Shown piece by piece: positions 41,503-51,333 of a stretch of 64,000 nt of DNA (its first letter is position 1; the number at the start of each line of letters is the position of its first letter). The stretch spans positions 1 to 64,000 of the forward strand of contig NZ_JBGCCU010000027.1 of the NCBI RefSeq assembly GCF_041261445.1, read 5' to 3'. The notes under the pieces are model-generated. The model saw only the letters and a program-made list of their open reading frames with translations, was not told where the DNA came from and made no database searches. This stretch comes from Catenulispora sp. EB89. Lineage in GTDB: Bacteria; Actinomycetota; Actinomycetes; Streptomycetales; Catenulisporaceae. Both the position numbers and the translations under genes were made by a program.

Positions 41503-41522
41503 CGTTGAGCGAGCGCTCAACG
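41503..41522. promoter_or_regulatory. Palindromic TetR-type operator
   Basis: CGTTGAGCG and CGCTCAACG form a perfect nine-base dyad around AG. It lies 19 bases upstream of TAGCGT (41541-41546), itself six bases before the ATG of the tetR gene, so it covers the -35 region of that leaderless promoter. Size and symmetry are typical of TetR-family operators and suggest autoregulation. It may also affect the divergent YjbR/SRPBCC genes, whose promoter must lie in the same gap. Confidence 0.75.
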
Positions 41523-41552
41523 AACCCTTGTGCGATCCGGTAGCGTCGCGGC

Positions 41553-42197
41553 ATGAGCACCGACACCCGGGACCGGCTCCTGCGGGGCACGATCGACGCG
41601 CTGCGGACCCAGGGCATCGCCGGGGTGTCGGCCCGCACCATCGGCGCGGCCGCCGGGGTGAACCAGGCGCTGGTGTTCTACCACTTCGGCAGCGTCGACG
41701 AGCTGCTGGCCGCGGCCGCCATGTGGTCGACGGAGCAGCAGGTCGCGGAGTACCGGGAGCGGTTCGAGCGGGTGCGCTCGCTGCGGGAGCTGCAGAAGGT
41801 GGGCCGGGATCTGCACGCGCGGGAGAGCGCGGCGGGCAACGTCACGGTGCTGGGCCAGATGCTCGCCGGAGCGCAGACGAACCCGGCGTTCGCGACGGCC
41901 ACGCGGGACGCGCTGGCGCTGTGGACCGTGGAGATCGAGCGGGTGCTGAGCCGGGTGCTCGCGGACTCGCCGCTGGGGGAGGTGGCCGACGTGCCGGGGC
42001 TGGCGCGCGCGGTGACGGCCTCGTTCATCGGGATGGAGCTGCTGGCCGCCGTCGACCCCGAGGGCGACAAGGCGGCGTTCCGCGCCCTGGACCAGCTCGG
42101 CGCGCTGCTGGAGTATCTGGACGATCTGGGCCCGGCCGCGCGGGCGGCGGCGCGGCGCGCGGTGCGGACCGCGGTGCGGCGGTCGGTGCGCGCTTAG
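41553..42197 (+). CDS. TetR family transcriptional regulator
   Basis: A 214-residue regulator with the TetR DNA-binding domain in residues 5-50 (LLRGTIDALRTQGIAGVSAR, then IGAAAGVNQALVFYHFGSVD). The helical ligand-binding part ends in a basic Arg/Ala tail (ARRAVRTAVRRSVRA). The mRNA is probably leaderless (TAGCGT six bases before ATG). A perfect palindrome lies just upstream. It is divergent from the YjbR/SRPBCC pair, its likely target besides itself. Confidence 0.88.
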   Translation: MSTDTRDRLLRGTIDALRTQGIAGVSARTIGAAAGVNQALVFYHFGSVDELLAAAAMWSTEQQVAEYRERFERVRSLRELQKVGRDLHARESAAGNVTVLGQMLAGAQTNPAFATATRDALALWTVEIERVLSRVLADSPLGEVADVPGLARAVTASFIGMELLAAVDPEGDKAAFRALDQLGALLEYLDDLGPAARAAARRAVRTAVRRSVRA

Positions 42198-42316
42198 GGC
42201 GGTGCTTGCTTAGGGCGGTGCGCGGTGCGCAGTGGGCGAATATGCCTTTCGATGTGCGCGTAGGCGGCGGCGCGGAAGCGGAGCCGCCCAAACGTTTCGC
42301 CGATGCGGCGTCCGGG

Positions 42317-42826
42317 TCAGCCCTCGCCGAACAGGTGCGCGTTGGCGGCCTTGACCAGCGGCTCGAACTCGGGCATCTCCACGACTTCGATGCCGGCGTC
42401 CCGGAGCAGTTCGACGCCCCGGCAGTCCTCGACCAGCAGCGCGGGCTCGCGCCAGGCGAACACCACGCGTCGGATGCCGGAGGCGATGATCAGCTGGGTG
42501 CAGGTGGCCGGCCGGGACTTGCGGACCGAGCAGGGCTCCAGCGAGGAGTAGATGGTCGCGCCGGGCAGCCGCGGGTGGTTCGGGGCCAGGCGGGCCAGCG
42601 CGGACTCCTCGGCGTGCACGTGCTCGTCGGTGTCGCGGGACCAGCCGCGGGCGAGCTCGCGGTCGTCGGCGTCGACGATCAGCGCCCCGACGTTGAACGC
42701 CCGCGGCGACGGCGGGCAGCGCCAGGCGAGGTCGACGGCGGTGCTGAGCCATTCACGGTCTTCCCCGCGGGTGCGGTCGGAGAAGGAATGGGAGAAGGAA
42801 GCGGAGGCGGCGTCGGTGGTGGTCAC
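42317..42826 (-). CDS. Cytidine/deoxycytidylate deaminase-fold protein (RibD N-domain-like)
   Basis: A 169-residue zinc deaminase-fold protein. The zinc and proton-shuttle motif is HVHAEESAL near residues 69-77 and the second zinc motif is LEPCSVRKSRPATC near 95-108. The eight-residue spacing between the two cysteines is longer than the CxxC of cytidine deaminases and resembles RibD-type and related deaminases. No reductase domain follows. GTG at 42826 is chosen for GGAAAG just upstream. The substrate is probably a pyrimidine or pterin-like base; this is inference. Confidence 0.8.
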   Translation of the reverse strand: MTTTDAASASFSHSFSDRTRGEDREWLSTAVDLAWRCPPSPRAFNVGALIVDADDRELARGWSRDTDEHVHAEESALARLAPNHPRLPGATIYSSLEPCSVRKSRPATCTQLIIASGIRRVVFAWREPALLVEDCRGVELLRDAGIEVVEMPEFEPLVKAANAHLFGEG

Positions 42827-43152
42827 TTTCCAAAGCCCTCGGTTCTGATCGGGTCCGGCGGGTGGGTGGTCCGCGCACGGCGCCAGTGGCACTGCCGCGT
42901 CGCCGGCGCGGGGGAGGCACGCAGGGTGGGGGAGGCGGGTCGGGCGGAGAAGTCCGGACGGCCGGGACGCCGACGGCGTCCGGGACGGTCCAGGGTGGCC
43001 GGGACCGTCCCGCGGCGACGAGCGGAGCCGGAACTGTCTGTGGTCACAAGTCCCAACAGTAGTCGCGGCGGGCCGGCGTTTCTCGGGTTCGCCGCCAAGC
43101 CGCCGTCGGAAGGGGGGAAAGAGCCCCCGCGCGGGTTGGTATCTTGATCGGC
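42827..43152. other. Gene-free divergent gap with strong hairpins
   Basis: The 326-base gap between the deaminase and HAD genes contains no supported gene. CGGGACGGTCC (42981-42991) and GGACCGTCCCG (43002-43012) form a perfect 11-base stem with a ten-base loop. An imperfect dyad (CCGGGACGCCG then CGGCGTCCGGG) lies directly before it at about 42962-42984. TATCTT at 43140-43145 is a -10 box for the HAD gene. Confidence 0.55.
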
Positions 43153-43818
43153 ATGCTCCACCCCATACCGCCGGCCGCTGTGTTCTTCGACATGGACGGT
43201 CTGCTCATCGACTCCGAGCCCACCTGGTTCCAAGCCGAAAAGGACATGCTCGCCGGTTACGGGTACACCCTGGGACCCGAGCACTATCCCCACGTGCTGG
43301 GCAAGCCGATAGAGGTCTCGACGGCGTACCTGCTGGAACTCACCGGCCACCCGGTCACCGCGGAGCAGTTCGCCGACGGCATCGAGACGGCGATGGTCGA
43401 GCGCCTGCGCGACGGCGTCCCCATGATGCCCGGCGCGAAGAACCTCCTGGTGGAACTGGAGGCGGCGGGCATCCCGCTGGCCCTGGTGTCGGCCTCCTCC
43501 CGCCGCATCGTGGAAGCGTGCCTGCCGCTGATCGGCCGCGACCACTTCCGCGTCACGGTCTCCGGCGACGACGTCGAGCACAGCAAGCCGAACCCGGACC
43601 CGTACCTCCTGGCCGCCCAGCACCTGGCCGTCGACCCGGCGCACTGCGTGGTCCTGGAGGACTCGCCGACCGGCGCCGCCGCAGGCCACGCGGCGGGCTG
43701 CCGCGTGATCGCCGTCCCGCACGCCGCCGAGGTGCCGGCCCGGGAGCGGGTGACGGTCGTGGACTCGCTGCAGCGGGTGGACCTGGCCTTCCTGCGGCGG
43801 CTGTTCGACGAGAGATAA
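43153..43818 (+). CDS. HAD-family hydrolase (beta-phosphoglucomutase-like)
   Basis: A 221-residue HAD phosphatase of subfamily IA. Motif I is FFDMDGLLIDSEP near residues 12-24 with the nucleophile and acid aspartates. Motif II is in LALVSASS, and motif III/IV is the lysine of HSKPNPDPYL with VVLEDSPTGAAAG. A helical cap lies between motifs I and II. Likely substrates are sugar or polyol phosphates. ATG at 43153 is seven bases after TATCTT, so the transcript is probably leaderless; TTG at 43144 lies inside that box and is rejected. Confidence 0.9.
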   Translation: MLHPIPPAAVFFDMDGLLIDSEPTWFQAEKDMLAGYGYTLGPEHYPHVLGKPIEVSTAYLLELTGHPVTAEQFADGIETAMVERLRDGVPMMPGAKNLLVELEAAGIPLALVSASSRRIVEACLPLIGRDHFRVTVSGDDVEHSKPNPDPYLLAAQHLAVDPAHCVVLEDSPTGAAAGHAAGCRVIAVPHAAEVPARERVTVVDSLQRVDLAFLRRLFDER

Positions 43819-44384
43819 CTGGCCCCAAGGGACACCAATGGCTCGGAGCACGGTGCTCCGGGCCTTGCTGTTTTCCCGGCGCTCGCTTGCGGGATTGTCC
43901 CCCCGCACAATGCTCGGGCTCTTGGCCTGCCTGTCACGGCGGACCGACGATCTTCCTGGCACCTGCCGAACCAGCTCATCAGATCGGCGCTGGATATGCC
44001 CGAGCACGCGCCAGAGCCAAACGCCTCTTGCCGGACTGGCCCGGCGTGATTCTCCGCCGCTGTGCCGCCGGATTCCCGCCGGATCGGACCTGCGGCGGGG
44101 GCCAAGCGCTTCTTGCCGGGCTGGCTGGGCGTGCAAGCCGCCGGTGCTTGTCTCTTGCCGGCTCAGCTCATCGCGGCAGCAGCACAGCCGAGTGGAGTGG
44201 CGTGATTCTCCGCCGCTCTGCCGCCGGATCGCACCTGCGGCCGGGGCCAAGTGCTTCTTGCCGGGCTGGCCCGGCGCGCAAGCCGCAGGTGCTTGTCTCT
44301 TGCCGGCTCAGCTAATCGCGGCAGCAGCGCAGCCGAGTGGCCCGGCGTGATTCTCCGCCGCCATGCCGCCAGCTCCCCGCCGAA
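43819..44384. repeat. Gene-free stretch with 145-156-bp tandem repeats
   Basis: The word GGCGTGATTCTCCGCCG begins at 44043, 44199 and 44344, giving two near-complete units of 156 and 145 bases and a truncated third. Units share AAG(C/T)GCTTCTTGCCGGGCTGG, GGTGCTTGTCTCTTGCCGGC and CGGCAGCAGC segments; the shorter unit has lost about 11 bases after GCCGCCGGAT. Bases 43819-44030 are unlike the units. All frames stay open for long runs because of GC bias, but no translation resembles a protein family. Confidence 0.8.
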
Positions 44385-45344
44385 TCAGCCCTCTGCCTCG
44401 TCTGAGCCAGCTCCAGCCCCGCCCCCAGCCACCACCGCCGCAGCTCGCCCCCGCTGCCCCGGCACCGCCTCCGAAGCCTCGACCACCTCCACCGGCCCCA
44501 GCGCCGGCGGCGTCCCGCCGTAGGCCGGGCACAGCGCCTTGTGGTCGCACCAGTCGCACAGGCGCGAGGGGTTCGGGCGCCACTCCCCGCGCTCCGCAGC
44601 GGCGCGGATCGCGGTCCACAGTGCGGCCAGTTTGCGTTCGGTGGCGCGCAGGTCGCCTTCGTCGGGGTCGTAGGTGACGATCTGGCTTTCGCCGCCTAGG
44701 TACATCAGCTGTAGGCGGCGCGGGACCACGCCTCGGGTCTTCCACAGCACCAGTGCGTAGAACTTCATCTGGAACAGGGCTTTGCCTTCGAAGGCGGGGC
44801 CCGGCGCTCGCCCCGTTTTGTAGTCCACCACGCGGATCGCGCCGTTCGGGGCCACGTCGATGCGGTCCACGAAGCCGCGCAGCAGCAGGCCTTCGGTGGT
44901 GCGTGCGTGGACGAACAGTTCCCGCTCGGCCGGTTCCAGGCGGTTCGGGTCCTCCAGGCGGAAGTAGCGTTCCAGCAGGTCCACCGCGCCGGCCAGCCAG
45001 GCCTCGTCGCCGCCGGCCTCCTCGGCGAGTGCCTTCAGTTCCGGGTCCGCCTCGACCATGCGCTCCCATTCGGGGGACAGCATGCTGCTGGCGGAGGTCG
45101 GGGTGCGCTCGCCGGTCGGGAGGTCGAAGAGGTGCTCCAGGACCGCGTGGACCAGTGTGCCGCGGGTGGCGGCGGCGCTCTTGCGTTCCGGGAGCTTGTC
45201 GATGACGCGGAAGCGGAACAGCAGCGGGCACGTCATGAAGTCCGACGCGCGGGACGGCGAGAGCGCCATCGGCAGTGTCACCGTCACAGGGCTCGTCGTC
45301 GCCGGAACGGGGAGAGCGGTGCCGGGTGCGTCCATCGCGTCCAT
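44385..45344 (-). CDS. RecB-like PD-(D/E)XK exonuclease with probable Fe-S cluster
   Basis: A 319-residue nuclease of the RecB/Cas4-like PDDEXK_1 family. The nuclease core is GFVDRIDVAPNG then IRVVDYKTGRAP, followed by the QMKFYALVL motif. Four cysteines are placed as in AddB/Cas4 iron-sulfur nucleases: one in FMTCPLLFR near residue 40 and three in LCDWCDHKALCPAYG near the C terminus. The last about 40 residues are Ala/Gly-rich. ATG at 45344 lies eight bases after TAGGGT. It is divergent from the M50 protease; an equivalent gene accompanies trmI and mpa in mycobacteria. Confidence 0.88.
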   Translation of the reverse strand: MDAMDAPGTALPVPATTSPVTVTLPMALSPSRASDFMTCPLLFRFRVIDKLPERKSAAATRGTLVHAVLEHLFDLPTGERTPTSASSMLSPEWERMVEADPELKALAEEAGGDEAWLAGAVDLLERYFRLEDPNRLEPAERELFVHARTTEGLLLRGFVDRIDVAPNGAIRVVDYKTGRAPGPAFEGKALFQMKFYALVLWKTRGVVPRRLQLMYLGGESQIVTYDPDEGDLRATERKLAALWTAIRAAAERGEWRPNPSRLCDWCDHKALCPAYGGTPPALGPVEVVEASEAVPGQRGRAAAVVAGGGAGAGSDEAEG

Positions 45345-45466
45345 GGGCCTCGACCCTACTCGGCGGTACCGACATCGCCGCCGAGGGGCACGCGCAAGCC
45401 CCCGTGTGGCGCCCCGTGTGATGAGATCGCCCGCGCGGTGAGTGGTCTTGCAAGTTCGCCTGCGCA

Positions 45467-45472
45467 TAGAGT
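45467..45472 (+). promoter_or_regulatory. -10 box for leaderless M50 protease gene
   Basis: TAGAGT is seven bases before the GTG start at 45480 with no ribosome-binding sequence in between. Confidence 0.5.
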
Positions 45473-45479
45473 CGAAGAC

Positions 45480-46757
45480 GTGGCGGACGACGAGGGCAGG
45501 CAGAGCACCGGTAATGGTGGCTCGGAAGGCGACGGCGGCAAGTCCGGCCGGGCGCAGGTCGTCCGTGGCCCCGGCCTGCGGCTGGGCCGGCCGTTCGGCA
45601 TCCCCCTGTACGTCTCCCCGTCGTGGTTCGTGGTCGCCGCGTTCATCACGGTGCTGCTCGCCCCGCAGTCCGGCGACGTCACGGACCCCTCCAACGACTT
45701 CGGCAACGAGCTCGGCGGCTGGCGTTACGTCCTGTCCCTGGCCTACGCGATCTTCCTCTACGCCTCGGTCGTGGTCCACGAACTCGCGCACTCCGCCCTG
45801 GCCAAGAAGCTGGGGCTGCCGGTGCGCCGCATCGTCATCCACTTCCTCGGCGGCGTCTCGGAGATCGAGAAGGAGTCCGACGCCCCCGGCAAGGCCTTCT
45901 GGATCGCCTTCGTCGGGCCGCTGACCTCCGCGGCCCTGGCCGGCATCGGCTTCGCGATCTACGAGATCATCCCGCACGACGACAACGTGAGCCTGACGCA
46001 GAAGGTCGCCGCCACCCTGGTCTTCGGCTTCTGGGCCTCCAACCTGCTCGTCGCCCTGTTCAACCTGCTCCCGGGCCTGCCCCTGGACGGCGGCCAGATG
46101 CTGCGCGCCGCGGTCTGGAAGGCCAGCGGCAAGCCGATGACCGGGACCGTCGCGGCGGCGTGGGCCGGACGCGTGCTGGCGATCGCGGTGTTCATCGTGA
46201 TGAACCTGGTCTACGTCCGCAACGGCACCATCCAGCCCTTCGGCCTGGGCCTGGCGGTCTTCATGGCGATGTTCATCTGGTTCGGCGCGACGCAGGCGCT
46301 GGTCGTGGCCAAGCTGCGGGAGCGCATCCCGGGCCTGTCGGCGCGCAAGATGACCCGCCGCGCGGTCAGCGTCGAGGCCCGCACCCCGCTGGCCGAGGCG
46401 CTGCGCCGGGCGCACGAGGTCAACGCCCGCGGCATCGTCCTGGTCGACGGCAACGACAAGCCGACCGGCCTGGTGAACGAGGCCCAGGTGATCGCCACCC
46501 CCGAGCAGCGCCGGCCCTGGGTCGAGGCCGGGGACGTGGCGCGCCCCCTGGACCCGAACCTGATAGTGGCCGCCGACCTCACCGGCGAGGACCTGCTGGA
46601 CGTGCTGCGCGCCAACCCGGCGCCGGAGTACCTGGTGGTCGAGTCCGGCGGCGAGATCGTCGGCGTGCTGGCGGCCTCCGACGTCCAGGCCGCGTTCCTC
46701 GGCAAGCCTCCGGGGCCGCCTCCGCCCCCTCCGGCGCAGCGGCGGATGCCGGTTTAG
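45480..46757 (+). CDS. M50 family site-2 metalloprotease with CBS domains (Rip3-like)
   Basis: A 425-residue polytopic intramembrane protease. The zinc motif HELAH (H100, E101, H104) lies in the second or third membrane segment and the third ligand is Asp203 in NLLPGLPLDGGQ. Several further helices follow, then a pair of CBS domains (about 290-410) and a proline-rich tail (PPGPPPPPPAQRR). Proteases of this kind cut membrane-bound regulators such as anti-sigma factors; the CBS pair suggests control by adenine nucleotides. No anti-sigma gene is adjacent. It sits between the RecB-like nuclease and trmI. Confidence 0.92.
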   Translation: MADDEGRQSTGNGGSEGDGGKSGRAQVVRGPGLRLGRPFGIPLYVSPSWFVVAAFITVLLAPQSGDVTDPSNDFGNELGGWRYVLSLAYAIFLYASVVVHELAHSALAKKLGLPVRRIVIHFLGGVSEIEKESDAPGKAFWIAFVGPLTSAALAGIGFAIYEIIPHDDNVSLTQKVAATLVFGFWASNLLVALFNLLPGLPLDGGQMLRAAVWKASGKPMTGTVAAAWAGRVLAIAVFIVMNLVYVRNGTIQPFGLGLAVFMAMFIWFGATQALVVAKLRERIPGLSARKMTRRAVSVEARTPLAEALRRAHEVNARGIVLVDGNDKPTGLVNEAQVIATPEQRRPWVEAGDVARPLDPNLIVAADLTGEDLLDVLRANPAPEYLVVESGGEIVGVLAASDVQAAFLGKPPGPPPPPPAQRRMPV

Positions 46758-46789
46758 CGCGGTCCGGAGGGCCCCAGCAGCGCCGGTAG

Positions 46790-47875
<1,086 letters not shown>

Positions 47876-47897
47876 CGGCACGCGCCGCGGACGCGGG

Positions 47898-47937
47898 CCG
47901 TGACCGCCGTCGTGGTGACGACGGCGGGCACGGCCGC
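47898..47937 (+). terminator. Hairpin terminator after trmI
   Basis: GGCCGTG-A-CCGCCGTCG pairs with CGACGGCGG-G-CACGGCC around a six-base loop, giving a 16-bp stem with a single A-G mismatch. It starts 23 bases after the trmI stop and separates trmI from the sugar-transport operon. Confidence 0.8.
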
Positions 47938-48076
47938 TGGGATCGGCCGGTCCACCGGGTTAGGGACTGGCCAACATTTCAGGACATCACAAGATCTCGA
48001 ATATAAGAAGCCTTGTAGTCGATTGTTCACCGAAACGTCGCGGGAATGACATCCACGCCCGCGACAGTCTCATGCC

Positions 48077-49033
48077 GTGACCGCAACGACCGACGCCGCC
48101 ACCGCCGTCGCCGCCCCGCCCGGCCCGGCGCGCCGCAGGCCCACCCGCGACTTCCGCGCGACCCGCTGGGGCTGGGCGTACTCGGCCCCGGCCGTGCTCG
48201 TGTTCCTGGCCTTCGTGATCATCCCGACCGGGTACACGTTCTACGTCTCGCTGTGGAAGTGGAACGCGCTGAACCCGGCGCTGTCCAAGTTCAAGGGCCT
48301 GGGCAACTACACGCGGCTGTTCCAGGCGAACCAGCCGACGTTCCTGAGCAGTCTGTGGCACTCGCTGTACTTCACCGGCGCGATGGTGATCGGCGGGACC
48401 GCGATCTCGCTGGCCCTGGCCCTGCTGCTGCAGCGCGGCGGCGCGCTGCTGAACGGCACCCGGGTGGCGCTCTTCCTGCCGCACGCCACGCCGGTGATCG
48501 CCACCTCGATGATCTGGACCTGGATCTTCAACTACAAGTTCGGCCTGGCCGACTGGATCCTGCACAGCCTGCATCTGCCGACCTCGCAGTGGCTCCAGTC
48601 CTCGTCCTCGGCGATGCCCGCGGTCGTGATCTACAGCCTGTGGCATGAGGTCGGCTTCACCACCGTGGTGTTCCTCGGCGGGCTGGCGACGCTGTCCAAC
48701 GAGCTGTCGGAGGCCGCGCGGGTCGACGGCTGCTCGGGCTGGCAGGAGTTCTGGCACGTCACCTGGCACCAGCTCAAGCCGGTCACCGTCTTCGTGATCG
48801 CCATCACCGCGATCACCTCGCTGCAGGCCTTCACCCAGTTCTACCAGCTGGCCAGCGGCGGCCCGGCGTACGCCACCACGACCCTGAGCTACCTGGTCTA
48901 CCAGGAGGCCTTCCTGTTCAGCGACACCGGCTACGGCGCGGCGCTGGCCGTGGTCCTGTTCGCCATCACCGTCTTCTTCACGCTCGTCCGGCGCCGCACC
49001 GCGGCCAACGGCGAGTCGCACGCTCTCGTCTGA
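48077..49033 (+). CDS. ABC sugar transporter permease (MalF/UgpA-like)
   Basis: A 318-residue inner-membrane permease with six predicted helices. The cytoplasmic EAA loop is ELSEAARVDGCSGWQEFWHV near residues 210-229, which docks on the ATPase. It belongs to the carbohydrate uptake (CUT1) type. GTG start after a 200-base gap with the trmI terminator and an AT-rich promoter patch (AATATAAG near 48000). It is followed by the binding protein and the second permease. No ATPase gene is in the operon. Confidence 0.9.
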   Translation: MTATTDAATAVAAPPGPARRRPTRDFRATRWGWAYSAPAVLVFLAFVIIPTGYTFYVSLWKWNALNPALSKFKGLGNYTRLFQANQPTFLSSLWHSLYFTGAMVIGGTAISLALALLLQRGGALLNGTRVALFLPHATPVIATSMIWTWIFNYKFGLADWILHSLHLPTSQWLQSSSSAMPAVVIYSLWHEVGFTTVVFLGGLATLSNELSEAARVDGCSGWQEFWHVTWHQLKPVTVFVIAITAITSLQAFTQFYQLASGGPAYATTTLSYLVYQEAFLFSDTGYGAALAVVLFAITVFFTLVRRRTAANGESHALV

Positions 49034-49120
49034 TCCGCAGTACCGCACACCGAGCTCCACCTCTCGTTCCAGTTCCGCACTGCCACCGAAAACCCCTCAA
49101 ATCGGGAGACCTGAACCATC

Positions 49121-50464
49121 ATGCGCAAGCGCATCACCGCGGCCGCCGGGCTGGCCGCTCTCGCCCTCGCCACGACGGCGTGCGCCGGCGGCGGCACTTC
49201 CACGCCGAAGTCCGACGCCGGCACCTCGGCCAAGGCCGGCGGCTCCGGCACCGAGCTCGCCGTCCCCACCGGTCCGGTGACCATCACCTTCGAGGAGGCG
49301 ATGACCATCGGCACCCTGAAGCCGGCGATGGACAAGCTCGTCTCCGACTTCCAGGCGAAGTACCCGAACATCACCGTCAAGCTCCAGGGCGACCCGGACT
49401 ACGGCACGATGTACACCAAGGAGAAGGCCGAGGTGCAGGCCGGGAACGCCCCGACCATCGGCCAGGCCTACGAGAGCTGGGCCTCCTACTTCCAGTCCGC
49501 CGGCAAGCTGGTCCCGATCAGCGAGCTGGCCGGCACCGACTCCCCGGCCGAGATGTCCACGTTCTACAAGGGCATCCAGACCGACATGAAGCTGCCGGAC
49601 GGCAAGACCTGGATGTGGCCGTTCAACAAGAGCGTGCTGATCCTGTTCGCCAACGCCGACCTGCTGGCCAAGGACGGCCAGAGCGAGCCCAAGACCTGGG
49701 ACGACTACGCCAGCGTGATGAAGGCGGTCTCCACCAACGGCGTCACCGGCTCCACCATCGATCCGGGCTCGGCCACCGGCGCCACCTTCGGCACCCAGTG
49801 GTTCGAGATCCTGGCCCGGGCCAACGGCGCCACCCTGTACGACACCGACGGCACCCCGCACCTGACCGACCCCGGCGTGGTCAAGGCCCTGCAGTACATG
49901 AAGGACCTGAAGGACGCCAACGATCTGGCCACCGGCAAGAACTACCCTGGCGAGACCGCCCTGGGCGCCCAGAAGGGCGTCTTCGACATCTCCTCGGCGG
50001 CCGGCTACGGCTTCGAGAACAAGACCGTCGGCGGCAAGTTCAAGCTGGACATCACCGCGCTGCCCTCCGGCCCTTCCGGCGCCGTGAACGAGCTGACCGG
50101 CACCAACATCGTGATGTTCTCCGGGGCCAGCGCCGACCAGAAGGCCGCGGCCTGGGCCTTCATGAAGTTCATCACCAGCCCGGCCGAGCAGGCGCAGTGG
50201 GCCGCCACCTCCGGCTACCTGCCGGTGACCAGCCAGGCGCTGAGCGACCCGGTCATGCAGGCCTTCGTGGCCAAGAACCCGTACGAGACCGCGGCCGTCT
50301 CCGAGCTGGACACCGCCTTCGCGCTGCCCGGCTTCTCCTGGATCTTCAAGTGCCAGGGCTTTGAGTCCACCGCGATCCAGGAGGCCCTGGAGAACGGCAA
50401 GCAGCCCGCCGACGCCCTGAACGCCGCGCAGTCCGGCTGCGCCGCCGCGAAGGCGCAGGGGTGA
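49121..50464 (+). CDS. ABC sugar transporter solute-binding lipoprotein
   Basis: A 447-residue extracellular binding protein (SBP type 1). The signal peptide ends in LALATTACAGG, a lipobox-like site with Cys21 as lipidation residue. A Thr/Ser/Gly linker follows and then the two-lobed binding domain, with the family-like segments PVTITFEEAMT and FNKSVLILFANADLL. Likely ligands are sugars or sugar phosphates such as glycerol phosphate diesters; the sequence alone does not decide. It lies between the two permease genes, an unusual order, and its stop overlaps the GTG of the second permease. Confidence 0.9.
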   Translation: MRKRITAAAGLAALALATTACAGGGTSTPKSDAGTSAKAGGSGTELAVPTGPVTITFEEAMTIGTLKPAMDKLVSDFQAKYPNITVKLQGDPDYGTMYTKEKAEVQAGNAPTIGQAYESWASYFQSAGKLVPISELAGTDSPAEMSTFYKGIQTDMKLPDGKTWMWPFNKSVLILFANADLLAKDGQSEPKTWDDYASVMKAVSTNGVTGSTIDPGSATGATFGTQWFEILARANGATLYDTDGTPHLTDPGVVKALQYMKDLKDANDLATGKNYPGETALGAQKGVFDISSAAGYGFENKTVGGKFKLDITALPSGPSGAVNELTGTNIVMFSGASADQKAAAWAFMKFITSPAEQAQWAATSGYLPVTSQALSDPVMQAFVAKNPYETAAVSELDTAFALPGFSWIFKCQGFESTAIQEALENGKQPADALNAAQSGCAAAKAQG

Positions 50465-51333
50465 GCAAGCCCTCCGTATCCCGCGGCATGGCGGGAGGGA
50501 GCCGCGCCGGGCGTTGGGCCCGGCGCGCGCTCGCCGCCGCCATCGGCCTGGCGTTCGTCTTCCCGTTCTACTGGACGGTGGTGATCTCGCTCGGGCATCC
50601 CGGCGAGTTCAGCAACTTCCCGCCGCTGCTGGTGCCGCACTGGGACTGGTCGAACTGGTCGCGGGCCTGGCACGCGGCGCCCTGGGTGCGGCTGTTCGCG
50701 AACACCATCCTGATCGCCTCCTGCACCATGGCGCTGTGCCTGGTCACCTCGCTGCTGGCCGGGTTCGCCTTTGGCGTGCTGCGCTTCCCCGGTCGCAAGG
50801 TGCTGACGCTGGTCGTGCTCTCCGTGCTGATGATGCCCGGCACGGTGCTGATCATTCCGGACTACGTGCTGGCCAACGACCTGCACCTGCTGAACACCTA
50901 CTGGATCCAGATCATCCCGTGGGGCGCCAGCGTGTTCGGGATCTTCCTGGTCCGCCAGTTCTTCCTGACCATGCCCTCGGAGATCCTGGACGCCGCGGCG
51001 CTGGACGGCGCCTCGCGGCTGCGCTTCCTGCGCTCGATCGGCGTGCCGATGGTGCGCCCGGCGCTGGTCATCATCGCCATCAACGTGTTCCTGGGCTCCT
51101 GGAACTCGTTCCTGTGGCCGGTGATCATGACCAGCTCCAACATGGAGTCCTCCAGCACGGTGCAGCCGGTCGAGGTGGGGCTGTCCACGTTCGCCAACGC
51201 CGAGGGCACCGACTTCCCCGGCCTGGCCGCGGCGGTCACCTTCACCACGCTGCCGGTCATGGTGTTCTTCCTGCTGCTGCAGCGGCAGTTCATCCGCGGC
51301 GCGCTGTCCGCGGCCGGAGGCGTCCGTGGCTGA
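50461..51333 (+). CDS. ABC sugar transporter permease (MalG/UgpE-like)
   Basis: A 290-residue six-helix permease, partner of the one at 48077. The EAA loop is EILDAAALDGASRLRFLRSI near residues 178-197. GTG start overlaps the binding-protein stop by four bases, and the next gene (HAD family) starts eight bases before its stop, so five genes from 48077 to 53402 are probably one transcript. As no ATPase is encoded, a shared MsiK-type ATPase elsewhere in the genome would be needed. Confidence 0.9.
   Translation: MSKPSVSRGMAGGSRAGRWARRALAAAIGLAFVFPFYWTVVISLGHPGEFSNFPPLLVPHWDWSNWSRAWHAAPWVRLFANTILIASCTMALCLVTSLLAGFAFGVLRFPGRKVLTLVVLSVLMMPGTVLIIPDYVLANDLHLLNTYWIQIIPWGASVFGIFLVRQFFLTMPSEILDAAALDGASRLRFLRSIGVPMVRPALVIIAINVFLGSWNSFLWPVIMTSSNMESSSTVQPVEVGLSTFANAEGTDFPGLAAAVTFTTLPVMVFFLLLQRQFIRGALSAAGGVRG

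Noticed and set aside
42317-42892. Longer deaminase start at 42892
   Set aside because: The extra residues are Pro/Asp-rich and unlike the fold, and the GTG at 42826 has GGAAAG just upstream.
43819-44384. Protein-coding gene or transposase remnant in the tandem-repeat stretch
   Set aside because: Frames are open on both strands, but no translation shows transposase motifs or codon-like constraint, and no terminal inverted repeats with target duplications are evident.
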